Assembly: GCA_900543325.1 (NCBI GenBank)
Contig: UQQU01000056.1
Coordinates: 1 to 22,502, forward strand
Origin: an uncultured Clostridium sp.
GTDB lineage: Bacteria > Bacillota > Clostridia > Clostridiales > Clostridiaceae
Direction: 5' to 3'
DNA: 22,502 nt
Part shown: positions 15,254 to 22,494 of the stretch, in pieces
Numbering within the stretch: position 1 is the first letter of the stretch
Layout: each line of letters begins with the position of its first letter
Notes under the pieces: generated by a model
Seen by the model: only the letters and a program-made list of their open reading frames with translations
The model's database searches: none
Told to the model about the DNA's origin: nothing
Position numbers and translations under genes: made by a program

Positions 15254-15598
15254 ATGGCAAGAGGTGGATTCCCAGGAGGTTTCGGGGGAGGAAATATAAA
15301 TAACTTAATGAAGCAAGCTCAAAAGCTTCAAAGAGATATGGAGCAAGCACAAAAAGAACTTGAGACTAAAGAATTTGAAGCATCAGTTGGTGGCGGTGCT
15401 GTTTTAGTTAAGGTTAACGGAAAGAAAGAAGTTTTATCTATAAATATAAAAGAAGAAGTAGTAGATCCAGATGATGTTGAAATGTTAGAAGATTTAGTGT
15501 TAAGCGCAGTTAATGAAGCACTAAAGAAAGCAGATGAAGAAACTTCAAATAAAATGGGTAAATTAACTGGTGGCTTAAACATACCAGGAATGTTTTAG
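15254..15598 (+). CDS. ybaB: YbaB/EbfC family nucleoid-associated protein
   Basis: A 114-residue DNA-binding protein of the YbaB/EbfC family, which forms dimers and binds DNA across the nucleoid. The N-terminus is Gly-rich (ARGGFPGGFGGGN). A long helix follows (residues ~17-43, NLMKQAQKLQRDMEQAQKEL). The conserved core runs from ~44, with GGGAVLVKVNGKKEVLSI and an EDLVLSAVNEALKKA helix. The start is ATG with a perfect AAAGGAGG SD. It lies between dnaX and recR, the usual place, and the protein is often implicated in recombination or repair by that context. The exact role is unclear. Confidence 0.95.
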   Translation: MARGGFPGGFGGGNINNLMKQAQKLQRDMEQAQKELETKEFEASVGGGAVLVKVNGKKEVLSINIKEEVVDPDDVEMLEDLVLSAVNEALKKADEETSNKMGKLTGGLNIPGMF

Positions 15599-15605
15599 GA
15601 CATAG

Positions 15606-15627
15606 GGGCTGTTTTTTTAAACAGTCC
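15606..15627 (+). terminator. Weak terminator or attenuator between ybaB and recR
   Basis: A 9-bp stem (15606-15614 with 15619-15627, one G-U) has a TTTT loop and is followed by TTCATTTTT. It would only partly stop transcription into recR. Confidence 0.5.
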
Positions 15628-15695
15628 TTCATTTTTGAAAAAATACTGTAAAGTAATACTTTTTTAGTAAGAAAATAATAGAAAGTGGTGTAATT

Positions 15696-16292
15696 ATGGA
15701 TTTTTATCCAGTGGCTATAGAAAAATTAATTGAAGAATTTGCAAAATTGCCAAGCATTGGTCAAAAGACAGCACAAAGACTTACATTGCATATTTTAAAT
15801 TTGCCTGAAGAAGAAGTTAAAGAATTTGCTACTGCATTGGTAAAGGCTAGAGGAACTATAAAGTATTGTTCTGTATGTGGAAATTTTACTGATAAAGATC
15901 CTTGTGCAATATGTGGAAATCCAAATAGAGATAAGAATGTTATCTGTGTTGTAGAACAACCTAAAGATATTATGACAATGGAAAAGGTTAAAGAATTTAA
16001 TGGTGTATATCATGTTCTACATGGAAATCTTTCTCCAATGCAAGGGAGAGGCCCTCAAGATATTAAAATAAGAGAGCTTGTTGCAAGAATGAGTGCAGAT
16101 ATTAAGGAAGTTATAATTGCAACTAACCCAAATGTTGAAGGGGAAGCAACAGCTATGTATATATCAAGAATACTTAAGCCATTAGAAGTTAAAGTTACAA
16201 GAATAGCATCTGGTTTACCTGTTGGTGGAGATTTAGAGTATGCTGATGAAGTAACACTTTCAAAAGCTCTTGAAGGTAGAAAAGAAATTTAA
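15696..16292 (+). CDS. recR: Recombination mediator protein RecR
   Basis: This 198-residue protein works with RecO (and RecF) to load RecA onto SSB-coated DNA during gap repair. An N-terminal helix-hairpin-helix (LPSIGQKTAQRL, 18-29) is followed by a four-cysteine zinc finger (Cys58, Cys61, Cys70, Cys73). The Toprim domain runs from ~81 (ICVVEQPKDI, 83-92) to ~170, and the C-terminal region contains ASGLPVGGDLEYAD. The length is normal. The SD is weaker than its neighbours' (GTGGTG), which may reflect dependence on transcription from ybaB. The yaaL and bofA genes that normally follow recR are here displaced about 1.3 kb downstream by a repeat element and an inverted DegV gene. Confidence 0.97.
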   Translation: MDFYPVAIEKLIEEFAKLPSIGQKTAQRLTLHILNLPEEEVKEFATALVKARGTIKYCSVCGNFTDKDPCAICGNPNRDKNVICVVEQPKDIMTMEKVKEFNGVYHVLHGNLSPMQGRGPQDIKIRELVARMSADIKEVIIATNPNVEGEATAMYISRILKPLEVKVTRIASGLPVGGDLEYADEVTLSKALEGRKEI

Positions 16293-16313
16293 AAAACTGC
16301 TTCATAAATAAAA

Positions 16314-16481
16314 TTAAGAGTTGCCGTTAGCAACATTAAGAAGTTAAGGAGTTTAATATAGCTATAGCTAATTAAACTTAATTAAGAGTTTGCATTTGGC
16401 AAACATTAAAAAATAAGCTTTTAATTTATTTTTTCCTTAACTAGTTATAAATATCTTAATGTTGCCACAGGCAACTCTTAA
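16314..16481. repeat. Palindromic repeat element with three related 28-bp units
   Basis: Three units share the form TTAAGAGTT-GCN-N-GCAACATTAA. Unit A is 16314-16341, unit B 16382-16409 (slightly diverged), and unit C 16454-16481 is inverted. C is the reverse complement of A except for a few central bases, so the 168-bp element is bounded by inverted copies starting TTAAGAG and ending CTCTTAA. Each unit is itself a hairpin. Extra inverted pairs lie inside: AGTTAAGG (16342-16349) with CCTTAACT (16435-16442), and an AGTTTAAT...ATTAAACT palindrome (~16350-16377). There is no ORF and no T-tract. The structure resembles a MITE or REP-like palindromic element. Confidence 0.75.
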
Positions 16482-16512
16482 CCATTTTAAACAAAAGAAG
16501 TGTAGTTCAAAA

Positions 16513-16536
16513 CTTAATTTCTTAATTTCTTAATTT
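16513..16536. repeat. Three tandem copies of an 8-bp repeat
   Basis: CTTAATTT occurs three times head to tail, between the palindromic element and the end of the DegV gene. Copy number of such a repeat could vary by slippage. No function is evident. Confidence 0.8.
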
Positions 16537-16566
16537 AAATATTTACTTGAAATAATATTTATTATT

Positions 16567-17415
16567 TTAATAATGATATGCAACACCAATACTTCCAGGA
16601 CCTACATGTAATCCTATAATAGGGCCTATTGATTGGATTTTTACATTATCTAATCCTAAGCTGTTTTTAAGTCTATCTGCAAGTTCTTGACCTTCAGATT
16701 CACAATTTATATGGTGAACTATAATTCCTTTTATTGGTGACTTTGAATTTTGTTCTAAAACAGTATTAACTATTTTATCAATAGCCTTTTTCTTTGTCCT
16801 TACCTTAGTAAATACAGTAGTTTTACCATCTTCAACTGTAAGTATAGGTTTTATTTGAAGTAATGAACCAAATAAAGCTGCAGCACCACCAATTCTACCA
16901 CCTTTTTTTAAGTAATCTAAAGTTTCAGGCACGAATATAAATTTACTATTTTCTATAACATTTTTTGCGATACTTACTACTTCATCTAAAGATTTATTTT
17001 CATTTGATGCTTTAGCTGCCTCTAACACAGCAAAACCAGCTTGCATACAATTACTTCTAGAATCTATCATCACTATTTTTGCATTTGGATAATTTTCAAG
17101 AATCATATTTTTTACTAAGTTTGATGTTGAAAATGTACCACTCATATCTGAAGATAAGAATACTCCTACAACATCATGACCGTCTTTTACTAGAGATTCT
17201 ACTGTACTATATAATTCTTCAATACTAGGTTGAGATGAAGTTGGAATTGTTGGAGATTTAGCCATTTCATTATAAAACCAATCATTTGATAAATCAGTTT
17301 CTCTATAACTGTTACCATTAAGTAAAACGTTTAAAGAAACTATAGAAACATTATATTTATCTATGTATTCTTTGGGTAAGTAGCAAGTACTATCTGCTAT
17401 TATTTTTATACTCAA
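16567..17415 (-). CDS. DegV family fatty-acid-binding protein (FakB-like)
   Basis: A 282-residue soluble protein of the DegV family. Members bind a fatty acid and, as FakB, present it to the kinase FakA for phosphorylation so that exogenous fatty acids enter phospholipids. Features are IIADST (5-10), TSSQPS (59-64), LSSDMSGTF (87-95) with the Ser thought to hold the carboxylate, VMIDSRS (~115-121), DYLKKGGRIGG (~167-177) and GPIIGLHVGPGSIGVAY near the C-terminus with His270. The start is TTG at 17415, seven bases after GGAGGTG. No FakA gene is in the window, so the partner would be elsewhere. The gene is inverted relative to recR and yaaL and interrupts their usual adjacency. Confidence 0.92.
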   Translation of the reverse strand: MSIKIIADSTCYLPKEYIDKYNVSIVSLNVLLNGNSYRETDLSNDWFYNEMAKSPTIPTSSQPSIEELYSTVESLVKDGHDVVGVFLSSDMSGTFSTSNLVKNMILENYPNAKIVMIDSRSNCMQAGFAVLEAAKASNENKSLDEVVSIAKNVIENSKFIFVPETLDYLKKGGRIGGAAALFGSLLQIKPILTVEDGKTTVFTKVRTKKKAIDKIVNTVLEQNSKSPIKGIIVHHINCESEGQELADRLKNSLGLDNVKIQSIGPIIGLHVGPGSIGVAYHY

Positions 17416-17592
17416 AAATAAACACCTCCGATTAAATTTAATATTATTTAAGGTATTATATCAAAGAATTGAAATTAAGTACAGAAAATATATGTTAATA
17501 ATTTGAAATTGTGAATATATATAGAAATATGTTTTGAATAAGATTCTATTAATATGGAAAGTATCTAGATAAGTACTTTTAGGAGGTAGAAC

Positions 17593-17862
17593 ATGAATAT
17601 AAAAAATGTATTAAGTCTAATTTTAGTAAAATATAATAATGACGATAGAATTAGCGATAAGGTACTAGAAGAAATACAGGAATCCATTAGAGAAATGGAA
17701 GCTGCAGAATCTATGTTCAATAGTGTAGATGATCCTAAATTAATAGAAGCTGCTATTTATAGAGAAGAAGCTGCAAAAAAGAAATTTGATTATTTATTAT
17801 CTGTAGCTAAAGAACAATATTCAAGAGAAAAGATAGAATCAAATGAAGAAATGGAAATATAA
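17593..17862 (+). CDS. yaaL: YaaL-like protein (DUF2508 family)
   Basis: An 89-residue, mostly helical, acidic protein of unknown function. It is assigned by length, its central helices (VLEEIQESIREMEAAESMFN, then a short turn DDPKLIEAAIYREEAAKKKFDYLL) and position: in many Firmicutes DUF2508 sits between recR and bofA. No membrane segment or cysteine is present. The start is ATG with an AGGAGG SD. bofA follows after 69 bases that contain a perfect 20-bp hairpin. The family call rests partly on context. Confidence 0.8.
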   Translation: MNIKNVLSLILVKYNNDDRISDKVLEEIQESIREMEAAESMFNSVDDPKLIEAAIYREEAAKKKFDYLLSVAKEQYSREKIESNEEMEI

Positions 17863-17871
17863 TGAATATTG

Positions 17872-17919
17872 CTATATAATATAAAATAATATAGTATTGT
17901 ATTATTTTATATTATATAG
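17872..17919. repeat. Perfect 20-bp inverted repeat just before the bofA ribosome binding site
   Basis: 17872-17891 is the exact reverse complement of 17900-17919, with an 8-base loop TAGTATTG. The stem is A/T except at its outermost pair. The right arm ends on the first two bases of the bofA SD AGGGGG (17918-17923). There is no T-tract, so it is not a normal terminator. It could be an RNA hairpin affecting bofA translation, a processing site, or an operator. Confidence 0.8.
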
Positions 17920-17931
17920 GGGGTTATAAAA

Positions 17932-18180
17932 TTGAGTGCTGAAATGATTATTTATGCTCTAGTTGGATTAGCAATTTTATTTTTGATTATAAAACTATTA
18001 AAATGGCCTATTAAAATATTAATTAACGGAATAGTAGGAATTATATTATTATATGCCGCAAATTACATAGGTGAATATTTTAATTTTTATATAACTATTA
18101 ATCCTATAACTGCTCTTATTGCAGGATTTTTAGGTATTCCGGGAGTTATATTTTTAGTGATTTTTCAATTGTTTTTTTAA
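17932..18180 (+). CDS. bofA: BofA, inhibitor of pro-sigma-K processing
   Basis: An 82-residue membrane protein of the mother-cell compartment during sporulation. In Bacillus it holds the SpoIVFB protease inactive, together with SpoIVFA, until the forespore signals. Three hydrophobic segments are visible (~5-22, ~26-45 and ~56-82), and the family's C-terminal signature NPITALIAGFLGIPG is at 57-71. The start is TTG at 17932, eight bases after AGGGGG. It marks the host as a spore-former. Many clostridia keep bofA although their sigma-K control differs from Bacillus, so its working partners here are uncertain. A 20-bp hairpin touches its SD. Confidence 0.92.
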   Translation: MSAEMIIYALVGLAILFLIIKLLKWPIKILINGIVGIILLYAANYIGEYFNFYITINPITALIAGFLGIPGVIFLVIFQLFF

Positions 18181-18294
18181 GATATAATTTATAATTTTAG
18201 TTTATAGAATAATTTAAAAGAAAATATTTTTTAATAAATTTAGAGGGGATATTGGAATATTTTAATTAAGATTTCGAATTTTACTTAAAGAGAT

Positions 18295-18325
18295 AGGGAA
18301 TCTTCATGAATAATGAAGATTCCCT
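18295..18325. repeat. 13-bp perfect hairpin without T-tract
   Basis: 18295-18307 pairs with 18313-18325 around the loop GAATA. No run of T follows on either strand, so it is not a typical terminator. It includes the ATG of a 63-codon frame (18306-18497) and would hide it in RNA. It opens the ~420-base stretch between bofA and the Cys-rich gene, which otherwise holds no convincing gene. Confidence 0.7.
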
Positions 18326-18439
18326 AAATTTATATAGACGGGAGTTAGAAGATTTTCTTAATTGCCATAAGCGAAAAGCTTCTGCACACTATATAGTATT
18401 TAAAATAACAAAAAATGTTACAAACTTTAGAAATAAATT

Positions 18440-18470
18440 AGGGTGTAAACACTACATCCGTTTACACCCT
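18440..18470. repeat. 11-bp perfect hairpin, second of a pair
   Basis: 18440-18450 pairs with 18460-18470 around a 9-base loop. The stem is G+C-richer (GGGTGTAAAC) than its surroundings. It is followed by TTTATATAT, which is too interrupted for a strong terminator. With the hairpin at 18295 it brackets a 114-base stretch, suggesting a structured RNA or a decayed element. Confidence 0.65.
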
Positions 18471-18600
18471 TTATATATAAATGATACACTAATATAATTA
18501 ATGTATCGTCTATACTATTAATATAACCATTTGAAATATAAATATGTATTGAAATTAATACTAAATAAATTTATAACTTTACTTATAGGAGGAAGAAATT

Positions 18601-18789
18601 ATGCCAGCAGGAAACGGAGTTAATTGTAAGTACTGTCCAGAATTCGAGAAGAAAAGATGTAATGGAGATGACAAGGGATGCTTATGTTATAAATGTCCAA
18701 GACATTTAGGGCAATGCAAGTGTGTCAAATATTGTAGAGAAACAGAATCAATTTTAATTTTTGATGAGGATTATAATGAGGGCTATTAA
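18601..18789 (+). CDS. Small cysteine-rich protein, probable metal-binding
   Basis: A 62-residue protein with nine cysteines (residues 9, 12, 20, 27, 29, 32, 39, 41 and 45) and His35, all in the first 45 residues. The spacing includes CXXC (9-12), C-X-C-X-X-C (27-32) and C-X-C-X3-C (39-45). This looks like a zinc- or iron-sulphur-binding knuckle. The last 17 residues are acidic and lack cysteine. There is no signal peptide or membrane segment, so it is likely cytoplasmic. A strong SD (AGGAGG) precedes the ATG, and a terminator overlaps its stop codon, which supports it as a real single gene. I do not recognise a characterised family; similar small Cys-rich proteins are common in clostridia. 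Confidence 0.8.
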   Translation: MPAGNGVNCKYCPEFEKKRCNGDDKGCLCYKCPRHLGQCKCVKYCRETESILIFDEDYNEGY

Positions 18790-18807
18790 ATAGTCCTCTA
18801 TTTTTTT
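18780..18807 (+). terminator. Terminator overlapping the stop of the Cys-rich gene
   Basis: A 7-bp stem (18780-18786 with 18790-18796, one G-U) encloses the TAA stop codon as its 3-base loop. TCTATTTTTTT follows. Confidence 0.75.
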
Positions 18808-18959
18808 GCGAAATATTATAATTATTATCACATTATTCTATTTAAATAAATAAAATATTAAAGTATAAATTTCTTTAATATTACGTTAATTAGATTAGTA
18901 AAAATTCACAAAAAACATATTAATTTATAAAAAATTTATAAAATATCACAAGGGAATAG

Positions 18960-18988
18960 TTGTATAAAATGTAAATTAGTAGTAAAAT
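18960..18988 (+). promoter_or_regulatory. Probable promoter of the serA operon
   Basis: TTGTAT (18960-18965), a 17-base spacer and TAAAAT (18983-18988) lie upstream. Initiation near 18995 leaves a ~45-nt leader before serA, too short for a T-box or most riboswitches. No such structure is visible further upstream in the AT-rich gap. Confidence 0.5.
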
Positions 18989-19039
18989 ATCAAAAAGCAA
19001 TAAATAAAAACTATAATAATTTTAATTGGGGGGTTGGAA

Positions 19040-19963
19040 ATGATAAGAGTATTGACTAATGACGGTTTACAAAAAGGGGCTATTAATAAACTGACATCAT
19101 TAGGATTTGAAGTAGTTAACAATCATTATGATAAAGATGAATTAGGTACTGCTTTAAAGGACTTTGATATTCTAGTTATTAGATCTGCAACAAAGGTTAC
19201 TGCGGATATTTTAGATAAAGCACAGGGAGGAAAGCTTAAACTTATAATAAGAGCAGGAGTTGGAATTGACAATATAGATGTTCCTTATGCTACGCAAAAA
19301 GGTATAGTTGTGAAGAATACTCCTAATTCAAGTTCTGAATCAGTTGCAGAATTAGCAATTGGCCATATGTTTGCACTAGCAAGATTTATAGCTATTTCAA
19401 ATTGTACTATGAGAGATGGACAATGGAATAAGAAACAATATGAGGGTATAGAGCTTGGTGGAAAAACATTAGGAATTGTAGGTATGGGAAGAATAGGTAA
19501 GGCTTTAGCTAAAAAAGCAGAAGCATTAGGTATGAAAGTTGTATACAATGACATGTTTGGAAAACAAGCTGAATTATCATATGAATTTTTACAGCTAGAT
19601 GAACTTTTAAGGACTTCAGATTTTATATCTTTACATGTTCCTTATGATAAAAACAAAGGGTCTTTAATAGGAAAAGATCAATTTGATATTATGAAGGATG
19701 GAGTTTATTTAATTAATTGTGCTAGAGGAAAGGTTGTTGAAGAAGCAGCCTTATTAGAGGCTTTAAATAGTGGAAAAGTTGCTGGTGCAGGAATAGATGT
19801 TTTTGAAGAAGAACCTACTAAAAATGAAGTATTAGTAAATCATCCTAAGGTAAGTGTAACTCCTCATATTGGAGCTGCTACGAAAGAGGCTCAAGAGAGA
19901 ATAGGAGAAGAAGTAGTTACTACTATATCTGATTTTGTAGCTAATAATTTAGTAACTATATAA
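19040..19963 (+). CDS. serA: D-3-phosphoglycerate dehydrogenase, short form
   Basis: This enzyme oxidises 3-phosphoglycerate to 3-phosphohydroxypyruvate with NAD+, the first step of serine synthesis. The substrate domain has IRSATKV (47-53) and IIRAGVGIDNID (69-80). The Rossmann motif GMGRIG is at 148-153. Catalytic residues are Arg229 (in NCARGK), Glu258 and His276 (TPHIGA). At 307 residues it lacks the C-terminal ACT domain of long serine-feedback-inhibited forms, so allosteric control by serine is not expected. The frame is open from TTG at 19034, which directly abuts the GGGGGG SD (19028-19033). The ATG at 19040, six bases after it, is the proper start. A DUF1015 gene follows after 25 bases, then serC. 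Family relatives (other 2-hydroxyacid dehydrogenases) are possible in isolation, but the operon makes SerA firm. Confidence 0.95.
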   Translation: MIRVLTNDGLQKGAINKLTSLGFEVVNNHYDKDELGTALKDFDILVIRSATKVTADILDKAQGGKLKLIIRAGVGIDNIDVPYATQKGIVVKNTPNSSSESVAELAIGHMFALARFIAISNCTMRDGQWNKKQYEGIELGGKTLGIVGMGRIGKALAKKAEALGMKVVYNDMFGKQAELSYEFLQLDELLRTSDFISLHVPYDKNKGSLIGKDQFDIMKDGVYLINCARGKVVEEAALLEALNSGKVAGAGIDVFEEEPTKNEVLVNHPKVSVTPHIGAATKEAQERIGEEVVTTISDFVANNLVTI

Positions 19964-19988
19964 TTTTACAGTTATAGGAGGAAGAGCA

Positions 19989-21227
19989 ATGGCAATAATA
20001 AAAGCATTTAAAGCACTTAGACCGGTGCAAGATTTAGCATCAAAGATAGCAGCATTACCTTATGATGTAATGAATAGTGAAGAAGCTCGCGAAATGGTTA
20101 AGGATAATGAGTACTCATTTTTACATGTAGATAGAGCAGAAATTAACTTACCTAAAGAGACTAATATATATGATAAAGTAGTATATGAAAAAGCAAGAGA
20201 TGTATTAGATAAGATGATTGATGATGGATTATATGTTCAAGAAGAAAAGCCTTGTATGTATATATATAGACAAACTATGAAAGAAAAAAGTCAAACTGGG
20301 TTAGTTATTTGCGCATCAATAGATGATTATATTAATAATAAAATAAAGAAGCATGAACATACTAGAAAAGATAAAGAGCTTGATAGAATAAACCATGTTG
20401 ATTATTGCGATGCAAATACAGGTCCAATATTTTTAACATATAGAAATCAAGACGAAATATCTAAAATAATGGATAAGTGGACACAAAATAGACCATTATA
20501 TGATTTTATATCTGAAGATGGCAATGGACACACTGTATGGATAATTAACAATGATAATGATATAGAAAGATTAACTATGCTTTTTGGAAAAGTTGATAGT
20601 TTATATATAGCTGATGGACACCATAGGGCAAAATCAGCTGTAGAAGTTGGATTAAAGCGTAGAAAAGAAAATCCAGGTTATACAGGAGAAGAAGAATTTA
20701 ATTATTTCTTAGCTATAGCTTATCCTGATAATCAATTAGAGGTTTTGGATTATAATAGAACAGTTAAGGATTTAAACGGATTAAGTGAAGAGGAGTTTTT
20801 AAATGCTATAGGAAAGGATTTTAAGATTAATGTTTCTAAAAATCCTGTTAAGCCAATAAGAAGACATACCTTTGGTATGTATATGGATAATACTTGGTAT
20901 GAACTTGAAGCAAAGGATGGAACTTTTAATGAGGAAGATCCAATGGATAGATTAGATGTATCTATTCTTCAAAATAATTTACTTTCTCCAATACTAGGAG
21001 TTGATGATCCAACTAAGTCTGATAGAATTGAATTTATTGGTGGTATAAGGGGAATTAAGGAGTTAGAAAAAAGGGCTAATAAAGATATGAAAGTAAGCTT
21101 TTCAATGTTTGCTACAACAACAGATGATATTATGAGTATTGCAGATGGTGGAATGATAATGCCACCTAAATCTACATGGTTTGAACCAAAACCTAGAAGT
21201 GGACTATTTATTCATAAGCTTAGTTAA
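19989..21227 (+). CDS. DUF1015 family protein in the serine biosynthesis operon
   Basis: A 412-residue soluble protein of the DUF1015 family, whose function is not settled. Conserved features are an N-terminal FKALRPVQDLASKIAALPYD (7-26), KHEHTRKDKELDR (121-133), NTGPIFLTY (143-151) and ADGHHRAKSA (208-217). The DGHHR core resembles the ligand loop of the ParB/sulfiredoxin fold, a group that includes free serine kinases (SerK, SbnI); that link is my inference from the motif. The gene lies between serA and serC, 25 bases after serA and 74 before serC, with a strong AGGAGG SD. No serB-type phosphatase is in the window. A role in phosphoserine turnover, or in sensing serine or its phosphate, is therefore plausible but unproven. 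Confidence 0.88.
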   Translation: MAIIKAFKALRPVQDLASKIAALPYDVMNSEEAREMVKDNEYSFLHVDRAEINLPKETNIYDKVVYEKARDVLDKMIDDGLYVQEEKPCMYIYRQTMKEKSQTGLVICASIDDYINNKIKKHEHTRKDKELDRINHVDYCDANTGPIFLTYRNQDEISKIMDKWTQNRPLYDFISEDGNGHTVWIINNDNDIERLTMLFGKVDSLYIADGHHRAKSAVEVGLKRRKENPGYTGEEEFNYFLAIAYPDNQLEVLDYNRTVKDLNGLSEEEFLNAIGKDFKINVSKNPVKPIRRHTFGMYMDNTWYELEAKDGTFNEEDPMDRLDVSILQNNLLSPILGVDDPTKSDRIEFIGGIRGIKELEKRANKDMKVSFSMFATTTDDIMSIADGGMIMPPKSTWFEPKPRSGLFIHKLS

Positions 21228-21301
21228 TTGTAGCTATTAATGGGCAATAAGCAAAAATAATAAATTAACTAATATAATAAAAAAATTGGGGGGACATTTA
21301 T

Positions 21302-22384
21302 ATGTCAAGAGTATATAATTTTGCAGCTGGGCCAGCTGTACTACCAGAAGAGGTGCTAAAAGAAGCGGCAGCAGAAATGTTAGACTATAAGGGGACAGGA
21401 ATGTCAGTAATGGAGATGAGTCATCGTTCTAAGGCTTTTGAAGAGATAATTCAAGAGGCTGAGCAGGATTTAAGAGAATTAATGAACATTCCTGATAATT
21501 ATAAGGTGTTATTTCTTCAAGGGGGCGGATCAACACAATTTGCAATGGTTCCAATGAATCTAATGAAGAACAGGGTTGCAGATTATATTATAACAGGACA
21601 ATGGGCTAAAAAAGCAGCAGCTGAAGCAAAAAGGTATGGAAGAGTAAATGAATTAGCATCATCAGCGGATAAAACTTTTTCTTATATTCCTGATGTAAGT
21701 AAGATCAAAGTAAGTGATGATGCAGATTATGTATATATCTGTCATAATAATACAATTTACGGAACTACTTATCATAAGTTACCTGATACTAAAGGCAAGA
21801 TTTTAGTAGCAGATATGTCATCTGATATATTATCACAACCTATTGATGTTACTAAGTATGGATTAATATTTGCAGGAGTTCAAAAAAATATTGGACCAGC
21901 TGGTACAGTGGTGGTAATAATTCGTGAAGATTTAATTACTGAAGATGTACTTGAAGGTACTCCAACAATGCTTCAATATAAGATACATGCAGACAATAAG
22001 TCATTATATAATACACCACCAGCATACGGCATCTATATTTGTGGTAAAGTATTTAAACACCTTAAAAAGCTTGGTGGACTAGAAGTTATGAAAGAGAGAA
22101 ATGAAGAAAAGGCTAAGATTCTTTATGATTATCTTGATTCAAGTGAACTATTTAAGGGAACAGTTGTAAAGGAAGATCGTTCTTTAATGAATGTGCCATT
22201 TATAACAGGTGATAAAGAGTTGGATGCTAAATTTGTTAAAGAGGCTAAGGAAGCTGGAATTGAGAATATCAAAGGACATAGAACTGTTGGTGGAATGAGA
22301 GCTAGTATCTATAATGCTATGCCAATAGAGGGTGTTAAATATTTAGTTGAATTTATGAAGAGGTTTGAAGCTGAAAATATCTAA
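21302..22384 (+). CDS. serC: Phosphoserine aminotransferase
   Basis: This PLP-dependent enzyme of 360 residues converts 3-phosphohydroxypyruvate and glutamate to O-phosphoserine, and can serve pyridoxal phosphate synthesis. Family motifs are YNFAAGPAVLP (5-15), MEMSHRSK (37-44, His41 and Arg42 for substrate), LQGGGSTQF (72-80), Trp101 at the cofactor ring, ADMSSD (170-175, Asp171 to the pyridine nitrogen) and VQKNIGPAG with PLP lysine Lys195. The C-terminal GHRTVGGMRASIYNAMP is typical. The length is normal. The SD is GGGGGG (21288-21293) with eight bases to the ATG, preceded by AATT as at serA. It is the third gene of the ser operon. Confidence 0.97.
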   Translation: MSRVYNFAAGPAVLPEEVLKEAAAEMLDYKGTGMSVMEMSHRSKAFEEIIQEAEQDLRELMNIPDNYKVLFLQGGGSTQFAMVPMNLMKNRVADYIITGQWAKKAAAEAKRYGRVNELASSADKTFSYIPDVSKIKVSDDADYVYICHNNTIYGTTYHKLPDTKGKILVADMSSDILSQPIDVTKYGLIFAGVQKNIGPAGTVVVIIREDLITEDVLEGTPTMLQYKIHADNKSLYNTPPAYGIYICGKVFKHLKKLGGLEVMKERNEEKAKILYDYLDSSELFKGTVVKEDRSLMNVPFITGDKELDAKFVKEAKEAGIENIKGHRTVGGMRASIYNAMPIEGVKYLVEFMKRFEAENI

Positions 22385-22494
22385 AAGTAAAAAGTTAACT
22401 ATACTATCAAAATAATTTGTAGCACAAGTCGTTAACTATAAAGGAGAGCGTTATAAGCAGATACATGGAGAAAGAAAAAATGAAATATTAATTT

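Noticed and set aside
18306..18497. A 63-codon ORF between bofA and the Cys-rich gene
   Set aside because: Its ATG lies inside a 13-bp hairpin that also covers the only SD-like bases, its end overlaps another hairpin, and the protein shows no domain or convincing composition. It is better explained by the two structured repeats.
22465..22491. A nine-codon ORF (MEKEKMKY) after serC as a leader peptide
   Set aside because: The nearest SD (AAGGAG, 22441-22446) is 18 bases away, and there are no attenuator hairpins or serine codons.
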